Below, piece by piece: positions 1-8,744 of a stretch of 64,000 nucleotides of DNA. The notes under the pieces were generated by a model that worked only from the letters and a program-made list of their open reading frames with translations, made no database searches and was not told where the DNA came from. The first letter of the stretch is position 1, and each line of letters starts with the position of its first letter. This stretch comes from Pseudomonas soli (lineage in GTDB: Bacteria; Pseudomonadota; Gammaproteobacteria; Pseudomonadales; Pseudomonadaceae), in the NCBI RefSeq assembly GCF_900110655.1, contig NZ_FOEQ01000015.1, positions 50,711-114,710 on the forward strand. Reading direction: 5' to 3'. The position numbers and the translations under genes are program-made.

Positions 1-2
1 TC

Positions 3-2378
3 GTCAGTGCAACTGAGGTGGTGAAGGCTTTTTCCACGGGTTCGTCGTGTGACATCCTGCAAGCTCTCAACGACTTCATCGTCTCGTTGATTGATGTAGC
101 AATGGATGCACTCGGAGGCGGTACTGGCATCAGCAGCACGTCTCTGCGTCGAGCGACAGGGATACGTCGCATCCATGGGCAGGGCGAACTGATCACCCGC
201 CGGTATCAGGATTCATCCCCCCAGCGCAGCCTGGACCGCTTCACTGGGCTCGAATATGAGCAGCCTCTATCGCTCGCGGGGCTGAAAACGGCCACACATG
301 GCAAATACAAAGGCATCTATCGGCATACCGAAGGACACTTCATCCTCGTTGGCAAGCAAACCTACAAAGTGAGCTGGGACGCGACCGCCCGCACCTGGCA
401 ACTAGATGGCAACACCCGCCACCGATGGAAACGCGCAATCGCTCAAGACCAGAACGGTCAGTGGGACACTCATTTCGCCCTCTATGGCGTGCACCGCCAG
501 GGGGCAGGCGGCGGCGGCGGACAAGCCCTTGGCCGCGTAGCCGATACGCTGGAGCCACTCTGGCCAGCAGCGATACGCGAACGCTTGCCACGCTGGTGGC
601 GAGACCACGCCTATCGCCAGCACAACCGCTTGCGCGACAGCATTACCCGCGACATGCAGCTACTGCAGCCCCGTGCCAACGAGCTCAATCAACACATGAA
701 GCGCGCTTTGGAACAACAGGGAAAACTCGACGCGTCACTGAAAGCTTCGCTCGAAAAGACCCTCGCCGACGCCGAGCGCATTCACCGTGACTGCCAGGCA
801 TTCCAGCAGGTTGCCGCCGGACGAATTCGCAAACGAGCTCAAGATCAGGCGAAGGATCTGGCCATACTCATTTGCAATGGTCGTCAACGCCTTAGCGACG
901 AAGCCCATACTCAACTCAGTCACGTGATGGATGAGATAGAGAGTCTCAAACAACGTCTTCAGCAAAAATCCATCGAGCTTTCACCAGGCCTCGATGACAG
1001 ACAGCTCCAGGTCGCCTTCGAACAGCTGTCCGAGCTGAGGATCCGCATGAACCAAGCCCGACAACATGCGCTGGCGGCGGTGGATGACATCCGCGAGCAA
1101 GTCGCCCAGCTACGCACCTGGCGCGATCAGGTGCATCAAGCTGGTGAACATCGGGACTTGTTGACAATCGTCGACAGCACCTTGAGCGCTTTCAGCGAGC
1201 CGGTCCTGAACTACATGACTGTCAGCCAACTGACAGCGCTGCTGGTCAAACCTAGCCACGCGATGAGCGGCGCCGGCATCCGCCTGCAGTTCTTGATGAA
1301 GGAACCGCGAACAACATTGGATCGTGCCCTGTATGCCCTGCATCAACTCGGCGCAACACAAGCCTCGGCCACGCAACGTATAACCATCATGACGGCGTCG
1401 ATACAGCATTCCGAACGCTTTCGTCATCAGTTGAAATACTGGCTCGGCAGCTACACAACGTACATCGACCACGCTGCCGCGCAGCGCCTGGAGTCGTCAC
1501 TGACGGCCTATGAAGCACATTTCAGGAGGCTGCTGCTCAATAAAACCAAGCCCGCCCCGCTGGCTAGCAAAAAGGGCACCAGCCAGCCGCGCGTATTCGA
1601 GACCATCGACAACCGCCTGCTGGTCGGTGAACCCGACCAGCATAGCCTCAACGTCTACCGCATCACCGGGGTCAACGGGCGGACCGAAATCTATCATCAG
1701 GACCGCTCGGGAAAATTCACCCTGACCAACCCTGACACCGCTCCCAGCCCGGGGGGTAGCGTATCCCTGAAAGAGCTGAGTAACGAGGCCAGACGGCAAT
1801 TGGGCGAACTGCAAGCGTATCGAGCCAAGGTACAGCAGTACGCGCATCAAGGCATGGACGGCGCGAGTCTCGATGATCTCATGCAGTTCAAGGCCACCGA
1901 TCTGGAAAGCCTCGCACTGCGAATTGCCGAACAGGCGCATGACGACGACCTGGTACGGCAGTTGCGCGACATGGCACTGGAGGCAAGGCGGTATGGCAAG
2001 ACACTTCGCGTCGACTTCATCATCGGTACGGGCCAACCCAATAGTGCACACCTTGATTATTTGCACGAAGCAGGCCTGGTGCGCATCGAGAAGGAGGGCG
2101 GGCTGGTGGAGCGGCGACGGACCAGCGATGGCCGCAGGGACTTCCTGCAGGAATTTGTGGTACTCGATACCCGTGGCGCCTCGCCACGCCCACTATGGTA
2201 TGCCCACTTCCATTTCAACAAGGCCAATCCCACCTTCGACGAGTACGTCAAGGCGCACTTGAAGACCGTCCCTCAAAGGCGCCTGGGGCGGGAATGGCAA
2301 GACAGCCACGTCGAGCAGATCTGGCGTGGTGAACTGACGCGAGCCATTGCCCGCAAGCACTTCGCGACATTGTTCTGA
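3..2378 (+). CDS. C-terminal part of a very large protein, probably dermonecrotic-toxin-like (5' end outside window)
   Basis: The reading frame is open from the left edge with no stop before it and no convincing ribosome binding site, so only the last ~790 residues are seen. An early segment (about residues 95-130) reads like the beta-rich 'YKGIYRH..GHFILVGKQTYKVSWD..TWQL' modules found in giant Pseudomonas proteins annotated as dermonecrotic toxin/DUF6543. It is followed by a long, probably coiled-coil, helical stretch (about 200-370) rich in Gln, Arg, Glu and Leu. A second beta-rich segment lies near 530-570, and a compact C-terminal domain contains 'LWYAHFHFNKANPTFDEYVKAHLK'-like residues. 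No signal peptide or membrane segment can be judged. The family assignment rests on general resemblance remembered from Pseudomonas genomes, not on a catalytic motif. The enzymatic role is unknown. Confidence 0.6.
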   Translation, partial: VSATEVVKAFSTGSSCDILQALNDFIVSLIDVAMDALGGGTGISSTSLRRATGIRRIHGQGELITRRYQDSSPQRSLDRFTGLEYEQPLSLAGLKTATHGKYKGIYRHTEGHFILVGKQTYKVSWDATARTWQLDGNTRHRWKRAIAQDQNGQWDTHFALYGVHRQGAGGGGGQALGRVADTLEPLWPAAIRERLPRWWRDHAYRQHNRLRDSITRDMQLLQPRANELNQHMKRALEQQGKLDASLKASLEKTLADAERIHRDCQAFQQVAAGRIRKRAQDQAKDLAILICNGRQRLSDEAHTQLSHVMDEIESLKQRLQQKSIELSPGLDDRQLQVAFEQLSELRIRMNQARQHALAAVDDIREQVAQLRTWRDQVHQAGEHRDLLTIVDSTLSAFSEPVLNYMTVSQLTALLVKPSHAMSGAGIRLQFLMKEPRTTLDRALYALHQLGATQASATQRITIMTASIQHSERFRHQLKYWLGSYTTYIDHAAAQRLESSLTAYEAHFRRLLLNKTKPAPLASKKGTSQPRVFETIDNRLLVGEPDQHSLNVYRITGVNGRTEIYHQDRSGKFTLTNPDTAPSPGGSVSLKELSNEARRQLGELQAYRAKVQQYAHQGMDGASLDDLMQFKATDLESLALRIAEQAHDDDLVRQLRDMALEARRYGKTLRVDFIIGTGQPNSAHLDYLHEAGLVRIEKEGGLVERRRTSDGRRDFLQEFVVLDTRGASPRPLWYAHFHFNKANPTFDEYVKAHLKTVPQRRLGREWQDSHVEQIWRGELTRAIARKHFATLF

Positions 2379-2384
2379 TCGGCC

Positions 2385-2410
2385 GCGAGGGGCTCGGCCA
2401 AGCCCCTCGC
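2385..2410 (+). terminator. hairpin after the large toxin-like gene, possible terminator
   Basis: A perfect 10-bp inverted repeat (2385-2394 and 2401-2410, GC-rich, 6-base loop) starts 7 bases after the stop codon. No clear T run follows, so intrinsic termination is likely but not certain. Confidence 0.5.
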
Positions 2411-2494
2411 GCCATGCATCGACAGACACCATCAACATGAGAGAAACTCAACATTCCTGATCAGCCTGCGCCAGAATATCGTTGGAGTTTCACC

Positions 2495-3412
2495 GTGCTG
2501 GAAATACGCCACTTGAAAACCCTTCACGCCTTGCGTGAAGCCGACAGTCTGGTGGAAGCCGCTGAGCGGTTGCACCTTACGCAGTCGGCGCTGTCGCACC
2601 AGTTCAAGGAACTGGAAGAACGCCTCGGCTTGCCACTGTTCACGCGCAAGACCAAGCCGATCCGCTTCACCAGCGCCGGCCTGCGCCTGCTGCAACTGGC
2701 CGACGCCACCCTGCCCCTGCTACGTGGAGCCGAGCGTGATATCGCCCGCCTTGCCGGCGGCACCGCTGGGCGCCTGCACATGGCCATCGAATGCCACAGC
2801 TGCTTCCAGTGGCTGATGCCAACCATCGACCAGTTCCGCGATGCCTGGCCGGAGGTGGAACTGGACCTGGCATCGGGTTTTGCTTTCGCGCCACTGCCGG
2901 CCCTGGCCCGCGGCGATCTCGACCTGGTGGTGACCTCCGACCCGGTGGACCTGGCCGGCATCACGTACGTGCCGTTGTTCACCTACGAGGCCATGCTCGC
3001 CGTTGCCAACCAGCACCCGTTGGCCGGCAAGCCCTATATCGTGCCCGAGGACCTGCTCGACCAGACCCTGATCACCTACCCGGTGGAACGCGACCGCCTG
3101 GACATCTTCACCCGCTTCCTGGAGCCGGCCGACATCGAGCCGGCCGCGGTGCGCACCTCGGAGCTGACGGTGATGATGATGCAACTGGTGGCCAGCGGCC
3201 GTGGCGTGTGCGGCATGCCGCACTGGGCCCTGCACGAGTACAGCTCGCGCGGCTATGTGAAGGGCAAGCGACTGGGCGACAAAGGGTTGTTCGCCACCCT
3301 TTACGCGGCAGTGCGCACCGACATGCTCGACGCCCCGTACATGCGCGACTTCCTGCTGACCGCCAAGGACACCTCGTTCGCCACGCTCGACGGAGTCAGC
3401 GCGGTGCGTTGA
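2495..3412 (+). CDS. metR: LysR-family transcriptional regulator MetR
   Basis: This is a 305-aa LysR-type regulator. The N-terminal winged helix-turn-helix occupies about residues 1-60 ('LHLTQSALSHQFKELEERLG'), followed by a periplasmic-binding-like effector domain. The order and wording of the N-terminus and the 'GFAFAPLPALARGDLDLVVTSDP' stretch match MetR, the homocysteine-responsive regulator of methionine biosynthesis genes (metE, metH, metF) in gamma-proteobacteria. The start is GTG at 2495, supported by TTGGAG at 2482-2487. The 3' end overlaps the end of the convergent Nudix gene by 17 bases. No metE or metF lies next to it in this window, so its targets are elsewhere. Another LysR regulator is possible but less likely. 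Confidence 0.82.
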   Translation: MLEIRHLKTLHALREADSLVEAAERLHLTQSALSHQFKELEERLGLPLFTRKTKPIRFTSAGLRLLQLADATLPLLRGAERDIARLAGGTAGRLHMAIECHSCFQWLMPTIDQFRDAWPEVELDLASGFAFAPLPALARGDLDLVVTSDPVDLAGITYVPLFTYEAMLAVANQHPLAGKPYIVPEDLLDQTLITYPVERDRLDIFTRFLEPADIEPAAVRTSELTVMMMQLVASGRGVCGMPHWALHEYSSRGYVKGKRLGDKGLFATLYAAVRTDMLDAPYMRDFLLTAKDTSFATLDGVSAVR

Positions 3413-3818
3413 AGCCTTCGCGCCACAGCGGCAGGATCAGGTCGCGAGTCAGCGGCGCCAGGTTCAGCGTGTTCGCTTGATCGACGGCCAGCCAGATCAC
3501 CTCTTCGATTTCCGCCGCCGGGACCACCGCCTCGCGGCACTCGACACGGAACATTTCGGCCTGGACTTCAAAGCCCGGCTCGTTGGCGGCCGGGGCACTG
3601 AAGCGGCCCAGGTGGACGGCCTGGGCGGGATCGACGCGCAGCCCCAGTTCCTCGTGCAGCTCACGCACCAGCGCCTGCGCCGGAGACTCGCCCGGGTCGA
3701 TCTTGCCACCCGGCTGCATGAAGGTCAGGGTATCGCGCTTGCGTACCAGCAGGGTTCGCCCCTGGGAGTCAATGAGCAGGGCGGCGGCGATTCGGATGGT
3801 ATTGGGCATGGTGGACAC
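3396..3818 (-). CDS. Nudix hydrolase (8-oxo-dGTP diphosphatase-like)
   Basis: This is a single-domain 140-aa Nudix protein. The Nudix box is visible as G-G-K-I-D-P-G-E-S followed by ALVRELHEELG, which fits the consensus GX5EX7REUXEEXGU with the Mg-binding REXXEE core. The substrate cannot be told from sequence; a nucleoside-diphosphate derivative or oxidised dNTP is usual for this size and architecture. I chose the GTG at 3818 because GGAG sits 8 bases upstream; the ATG three codons later (3809) lacks this spacing. The frame stays open further upstream but runs into the REP elements, which are not coding. It is convergent with metR with a 17-base overlap, so it does not share its transcript. 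Confidence 0.85.
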   Translation of the reverse strand: MSTMPNTIRIAAALLIDSQGRTLLVRKRDTLTFMQPGGKIDPGESPAQALVRELHEELGLRVDPAQAVHLGRFSAPAANEPGFEVQAEMFRVECREAVVPAAEIEEVIWLAVDQANTLNLAPLTRDLILPLWREGFNAPR

Positions 3819-3852
3819 TCGGTTTACTCCAGTTGCGCAGAATACCTGACAA

Positions 3853-3932
3853 GGCTCAATCGCGGGGCAAGCCCGCTCCCATGAGTACCTGGCAGGGCTG
3901 TCGTGGGAGTGGGCTTGCCCCGCGATTGAGCC
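3853..3932. repeat. inverted pair of REP elements (BIME)
   Basis: Two 29-base arms (3853-3881 and 3904-3932) are reverse complements with one mismatch; the core is CGCGGGGCAAGCCCGCTCCCA. This matches the extragenic palindromic repeats of P. putida-group genomes. It lies between the divergent Nudix and lhr genes. The same core recurs singly near 10372, 19399 and 22404 and as a pair at 54064. Confidence 0.88.
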
Positions 3933-3990
3933 AGAACAGGCAGACGAACGGCCCCTTGCCATTGCCCTGCTTACCCGCCATAACCAACCC

Positions 3991-6900
3991 ATGAACCTGC
4001 CCGCCCCCCTGCACCCGGTGCTCGACCTGTTCCACCCCGCCGTCGCCACCTGGTTCCGCCAAAGCTTTGCCACGGTCACCGAAGCCCAGGCCGGCGCCTG
4101 GCCGCTGATCCATGCCGGCCAGTCGATGCTGCTGGCCGCGCCGACCGGCTCGGGCAAGACCCTCAGCGCCTTCCTCGCGGTGCTCGACGAGTTGTTCCGC
4201 CAAGGGCTGGAACAGGACGGCGAGCTACCTGCGCAAACCCAGGTGGTCTATGTGTCGCCGCTCAAGGCGCTGTCCAATGACATTCGCCTCAACCTCGATG
4301 CGCCGCTCGAGGGCATCGGCCACCAGCTCGCCCAACTGGGTCTCAAGGCCCCGCGCATCACCACCGCCGTGCGCACCGGCGACACGCCCCAGAAGGAGCG
4401 CGCCGCCATGCGCAAGCTGGCGCCGCACATCCTGGTGACCACGCCAGAATCATTGTATGTACTGATGGGCTCGGCCTCCGGTCGCCAGGGGCTGGCCAGT
4501 GTGCACACGGTGATCGTCGACGAGATCCATGCCCTGGCCGGCAACAAGCGTGGCTGCCACCTGGCGCTGACCCTGGAACGCCTGCAGGCCTTCGCTGGCC
4601 GACCTTTGAGGCGTATCGGCCTGTCCGCGACCCAACGGCCGGTGGAGCGCGTGGCGCAGTTTCTGGTTGGCCACGGACAGCCCTGTGCCATCGTCGATAT
4701 CGGCCATGTCCGCCAACGCGACCTGGCTCTGGAAGTACCGCCTGTGCCACTGGGCGCGGTCATGGCCACCGATGTCTGGAGCCTGGTCTACGAGCGGCTC
4801 GTGGTGCTCGCCCGCGAGCATCGCACCACGCTGGTATTCGTCAACACCCGACGCCTGGCCGAGCGCCTGACGCGTCACCTGGGCGAGCGCCTGGGCAACG
4901 ACGCGGTCGCCGCCCATCACGGCAGTCTGGCAAAGGAACATCGCCTGGTCGCCGAGCAGCGGCTCAAGGCTGGCGAACTGCAGGTGCTGGTGGCCACCGC
5001 GTCGCTGGAGCTGGGCATCGATATCGGCGATGTCGACCTGGTCTGCCAGATCGCCTCGCCCGGCTCGATTGCCGCGTTCCTACAGCGGGTCGGACGCTCC
5101 GGCCACCAGGTCAATGGCACCCCCAAGGGCCGCCTGTTCCCCACCTCGCGGGATGACCTGATCGAATGCGTGGCGTTGCTCGACTGCGTGCGCCAGGGCG
5201 AGCTGGATACCTTGCACATCCCTCACGCGCCGCTTGACGTGCTGGCCCAGCAAATCGTCGCCGAGGTCAGCAACCTGCCGTGGTCCGAACGCGCCCTGTT
5301 CGACCTGCTGCGCCAGGCGACGCCTTATGCCGAGCTGGACGAGCGCCATTACCAGGCCTTGCTGCGCATGCTCGCCGAGGGCTACAACGGCCGCCAGGGG
5401 GTGCGCGGCGCCTACCTGCACCGCGATGCGGTGAACGGCACCCTGCGCGGGCGTCGCGGCAGCCAACTCACCGCGCTCACCAGCGGTGGCACCATCCCCG
5501 AGACGGCCGACTACGCCGTGCTGCTCGAACCCCAGGCGCTGAACATCGGCAGCGTCAACGAGGATTTCGCCGTCGAGAGCATTGCCGGTGACATCTTCCA
5601 GCTGGGCAACGCGTCGTACCGCATCCTGCGCGTCGAGCCCGGGCGGGTGCGGGTCGAGGACGCGCACGGCCTGCCACCGACCATTCCGTTCTGGCTCGGC
5701 GAGGCGCCTGGGCGCAGTGACGAGCTGTCTGCTGCGGTAGCCCGGCTGCAGCAGCGTCTCGACCAGCAATTGCAGGACGGCGACGCTCAACAGGTGCAGG
5801 CCTGGCTCCAGGCGACTTATGAACTGGACGAAGCCTGCGCCAGCCAGCTGCTGGATTACCTCGGCCGTACCTGGCAGGTACTCGGCGCCCTGCCCTCGCA
5901 GCAGACGCTGGTGATGGAGCGCTTTTTCGACGAGTCCGGCGGCACCCAGCTGATCATCCACTCGCCCTTTGGCAGCCGTATCAACCGCGCCTGGGGCCTG
6001 GCCCTGCGCAAGCGCTTCTGCCGCACCTTCAACTTCGAACTGCAGGCGGCGGCCAGCGAGGACGCCATCGTGCTGTCACTGTCCACCAGCCACAGTTTCG
6101 ACCTGGACGAGGTGTGGCGCTACCTGAACAGCGGCAGTGCCGAAGCGATCCTGATCCAGGCTTTGCTCGACGCCCCGCTGTTCGGCGTGCGCTGGCGCTG
6201 GAATGCCGCGGTGGCCATGGCCCTGCCGCGTTACGTGGGCGGGCGCAAGGTGGCGCCGCAGATCCAGCGCATGAAAAGCGAGGACCTGGTGGCGTCGGTA
6301 TTTCCCGACCAGCTCGCCTGCCTGGAGAACATCGTCGGCGAGCGGCAAATCCCCGATCATCCATTGGTCGAGCAGACCCTCGACGACTGTCTGCACGAGG
6401 CCATGGACAGCGAAGGCTGGCTGGCGCTGCTGCGGCGCATGGAGCACGGTGAAGTAGGCTTGCTCAGTCGCGATTTGCCGGCCCCCTCGCCGCTGGCCTC
6501 GGCGATCCTCAATGCCCGCCCCTACACCTTCCTCGACGACGCGCCGCTGGAAGAGCGGCGCACCCAGGCCGTGCTCAACCGACGCTGGAGCGACGTGCAT
6601 AGCGCCGACGACCTGGGCGCGCTCGACGCCGACGCCATTGCCGCGGTGCAGGCCGAAGCCTGGCCCCAGGCTCGCAACCCCGATGAAATGCATGAGACGC
6701 TGATGAGCCTGGGGGCTGTGGCCGAGCACGAAGTAGATGCCAATGGCGCCTGGCGCGACCTGTTGCAGCAATTGGCCAAGGCGGGCCGGGCCTGTCGCCT
6801 GGATACGGGCGAACACCGTCTGTGGCTGGCCCGTGAGCGCCAGCAGGCGCTGTTGACGCTATACCCGGATGCTCGCCTGGAACCGGACATGCCGCTATTG

Positions 6901-8274
6901 CCGGGCTATGACGCCCCCGTCGATAGCGATACCGCCCTCACGGAACTGCTGCGCTGCCGCCTAGATGGCTTTGGCCCGATGACGCTGGAGCAGATCGCGA
7001 CACCTCTGGCGCTGAAGGCCGGCGACTGCGAACAGGCCCTGGCCCGCCTGGAGGGCCAGGGCCATGTGATGCGTGGTCATTTCAGCCCCGGCCAGCCGCG
7101 CCTGCAGTGGTGCGAACGGCACCTGCTGGCGCGTATTCATCGCTACACGGTCAAACGCCTGCGCCAGGAGATCGAACCGGTCAGCCTGCAGGACTACCTG
7201 CGCTTCCTGTTCGACTGGCAGCACATGAGCGGCGAAACCCGGCTGCGTGGGCCGCAGGCGGTATCCGAGGTGCTCGCCCAGCTGCAAGGTTTTCCCGCCG
7301 CCGCCGGGGCCTGGGAGAGCGACCTGCTGCCAGCGCGAATCAAGGACTACAGCCCCCATTGGCTCGATGAGGCCTGCCGCAGCGGCCAGTGGGCCTGGAG
7401 TCGGCTGGCGGCGACGCTGGCGGCCAGCACCCTGGCCAGCACGCCCCTGGTGCTGCTGCCCCGCGAGCAACTGGGGCTGTGGCGCAGCCTCACCCCCGCG
7501 CCCGACCTCGAACAACTGGGTGCCCGCGCGCATCGGGTCCTGCAGACCTTGCAGGAGCAAGGCGCGCTGTTCTTCGACGAACTGGCCCATGAAGCCCACC
7601 TGCTGCCCAGCGAACTGGAATCGGCGCTGCAGGAACTGGTGGGCTCAGGCCTGGCGAGCGCCGACGGTTTCAGCGGCCTGCGCAGCCTCATCAGCCCAGC
7701 GGCCAGGCGCAGGCCGCGCACCAGCCGGCGCGGGCACCCAGCACTGTCGAGCAGTATGGTCCATGCCGGGCGCTGGGCCTTGCTGCGCCGCTCGGCCGCC
7801 ACGGTCGACAGCGACCAGCGCCTGGAACACGTGGCCCGCAGCCTGCTGCGCCGCTATGGCGTGGTGTGCTGGCGCTTGCTGGAGCGCGAGAGCGATGTGC
7901 TGCCCCCGTGGCGCGCACTGCTGCGCTGCTATCAGCGTCTCGAGGCGCGAGGCGAGATCCGCGGGGGGCGCTTCATTGCCGGGCTGGCGGGCGAGCAGTT
8001 CGCCCTGCCCGAAGCGGTAGGGTTGCTGCGCCAGGTGCGCAACCGCGCGCCAGGCGGGGAACTGGTGTTAGTCAGCGGCTGCGACCCCCTGAACCTGGTT
8101 GGCACACTGCTGCCGGGAACGAAAGTGCCGGCAGTGGCGGGCAATCGGCTGCTGTACCGCGACGGGGTGCCAGTCGCCAGTCGCGTGGCAGGGAAGTACC
8201 TGTTTGCGGTCGAGGCAGCGGCCAGCGAACAGGAGCACTGGCGCCAGCTTCTGTTGCGCGGTACAGCAACCTAG
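3991..8274 (+). CDS. lhr: ATP-dependent helicase Lhr (full-length, Lhr family)
   Basis: This is a 1427-aa superfamily 2 helicase. The N-terminal helicase core has Walker A 'APTGSGKT' (K56), a DEIH box at 177-180, motif III 'GLSATQRP', and motifs IV-VI ('FVNTRRLAERL', 'VATASLELGIDIGDVD', 'QRVGRSGH'). The ~900-residue C-terminal half is the Lhr-specific extension. The length fits full-length bacterial Lhr rather than the shorter Lhr-Core. Family members are 3'-5' ssDNA translocases that prefer DNA:RNA hybrids and have been linked to DNA repair; the cellular role here is inferred. The start ATG has no strong ribosome binding site, so the true start may be a few codons away. The first residues 'MNLPAPLHPVLDLFHP' lead directly into the Q-like motif, which supports it. 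Confidence 0.9.
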   Translation: MNLPAPLHPVLDLFHPAVATWFRQSFATVTEAQAGAWPLIHAGQSMLLAAPTGSGKTLSAFLAVLDELFRQGLEQDGELPAQTQVVYVSPLKALSNDIRLNLDAPLEGIGHQLAQLGLKAPRITTAVRTGDTPQKERAAMRKLAPHILVTTPESLYVLMGSASGRQGLASVHTVIVDEIHALAGNKRGCHLALTLERLQAFAGRPLRRIGLSATQRPVERVAQFLVGHGQPCAIVDIGHVRQRDLALEVPPVPLGAVMATDVWSLVYERLVVLAREHRTTLVFVNTRRLAERLTRHLGERLGNDAVAAHHGSLAKEHRLVAEQRLKAGELQVLVATASLELGIDIGDVDLVCQIASPGSIAAFLQRVGRSGHQVNGTPKGRLFPTSRDDLIECVALLDCVRQGELDTLHIPHAPLDVLAQQIVAEVSNLPWSERALFDLLRQATPYAELDERHYQALLRMLAEGYNGRQGVRGAYLHRDAVNGTLRGRRGSQLTALTSGGTIPETADYAVLLEPQALNIGSVNEDFAVESIAGDIFQLGNASYRILRVEPGRVRVEDAHGLPPTIPFWLGEAPGRSDELSAAVARLQQRLDQQLQDGDAQQVQAWLQATYELDEACASQLLDYLGRTWQVLGALPSQQTLVMERFFDESGGTQLIIHSPFGSRINRAWGLALRKRFCRTFNFELQAAASEDAIVLSLSTSHSFDLDEVWRYLNSGSAEAILIQALLDAPLFGVRWRWNAAVAMALPRYVGGRKVAPQIQRMKSEDLVASVFPDQLACLENIVGERQIPDHPLVEQTLDDCLHEAMDSEGWLALLRRMEHGEVGLLSRDLPAPSPLASAILNARPYTFLDDAPLEERRTQAVLNRRWSDVHSADDLGALDADAIAAVQAEAWPQARNPDEMHETLMSLGAVAEHEVDANGAWRDLLQQLAKAGRACRLDTGEHRLWLARERQQALLTLYPDARLEPDMPLLPGYDAPVDSDTALTELLRCRLDGFGPMTLEQIATPLALKAGDCEQALARLEGQGHVMRGHFSPGQPRLQWCERHLLARIHRYTVKRLRQEIEPVSLQDYLRFLFDWQHMSGETRLRGPQAVSEVLAQLQGFPAAAGAWESDLLPARIKDYSPHWLDEACRSGQWAWSRLAATLAASTLASTPLVLLPREQLGLWRSLTPAPDLEQLGARAHRVLQTLQEQGALFFDELAHEAHLLPSELESALQELVGSGLASADGFSGLRSLISPAARRRPRTSRRGHPALSSSMVHAGRWALLRRSAATVDSDQRLEHVARSLLRRYGVVCWRLLERESDVLPPWRALLRCYQRLEARGEIRGGRFIAGLAGEQFALPEAVGLLRQVRNRAPGGELVLVSGCDPLNLVGTLLPGTKVPAVAGNRLLYRDGVPVASRVAGKYLFAVEAAASEQEHWRQLLLRGTAT

Positions 8275-8305
8275 AGAGCGGCGGTGTACCGCCGCTACCG
8301 CAGGT

Positions 8306-8563
8306 TCAGCCCTTGGCCTGGAACCCGGCGAAGCGCTTGTTGAACCCGGCCACCCGCCCTTCCACCGTGGTCTTGCGCTGCTGCCCGGTGTACACCGGAT
8401 GCGAGGCGCTGGAGACATCCAGCGCGACGTAGGGGTAGGTCTGGCCATCGCTGTGCACCTGGGTGCGATCGGTATCCACCGTGGAACCGATCAGGAAGTA
8501 CACATCGGCAGCCGTATCGTGGAACAGCACCGGGCGATAGTCGGGGTGAATGCCAGCTTTCAT
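8306..8563 (-). CDS. rpmE2: 50S ribosomal protein L31 type B (zinc-independent)
   Basis: An 85-aa L31 paralogue ('MKAGIHPDYRPVLFHD', 'SHPVYTGQQRKTTVEGRV.FNKRF'). It has no cysteine at all, so it lacks the zinc-binding CXXC of the normal L31; this is the C-minus form made under zinc starvation, when it replaces zinc-loaded L31 and frees the metal. The start ATG has AGGAG 8 bases upstream. A 22-base near-palindrome resembling a Zur operator lies 25 bases upstream of the start (8588-8609), which agrees with the known Zur control of such genes. It is transcribed away from the glutamate synthase-family gene and appears monocistronic. Confidence 0.95.
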   Translation of the reverse strand: MKAGIHPDYRPVLFHDTAADVYFLIGSTVDTDRTQVHSDGQTYPYVALDVSSASHPVYTGQQRKTTVEGRVAGFNKRFAGFQAKG

Positions 8564-8587
8564 GACGCAATCTCCTGGAAAGCAATA

Positions 8588-8609
8588 GTGATACTTTATA
8601 ACGTATCAC
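8588..8609 (-). promoter_or_regulatory. candidate Zur operator upstream of rpmE2
   Basis: Seven-base arms GTGATAC and GTATCAC flank TTTATAAC. The AT-rich centre with TATAAC resembles Zur boxes (core GTTATAnnATAAC), and the site lies 25 bases before the rpmE2 start. Family knowledge (C-minus L31 genes are Zur-repressed) supports the call. Confidence 0.65.
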
Positions 8610-8744
8610 AATGCGAATGATTTTCGATACACGAGTTTTCATTTTTCTGCCGCCCGGTGCGCTGGCAAAACGCCGCCCAACCGGGCTATGGTCGGCCTTT
8701 GCCCAGGCCCCTGAGCCTGACCGAGCCATCCGCAAGGACCCCGT

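Noticed and set aside
2412..2494. MetR binding site (TGAA-N5-TTCA) upstream of metR
   Set aside because: No such pattern is present in the gap.
3819..4157. Extended N-terminus of the Nudix protein through the REP pair
   Set aside because: The frame is open but crosses repeats; a GTG with a good ribosome binding site at 3818 gives the normal family length.
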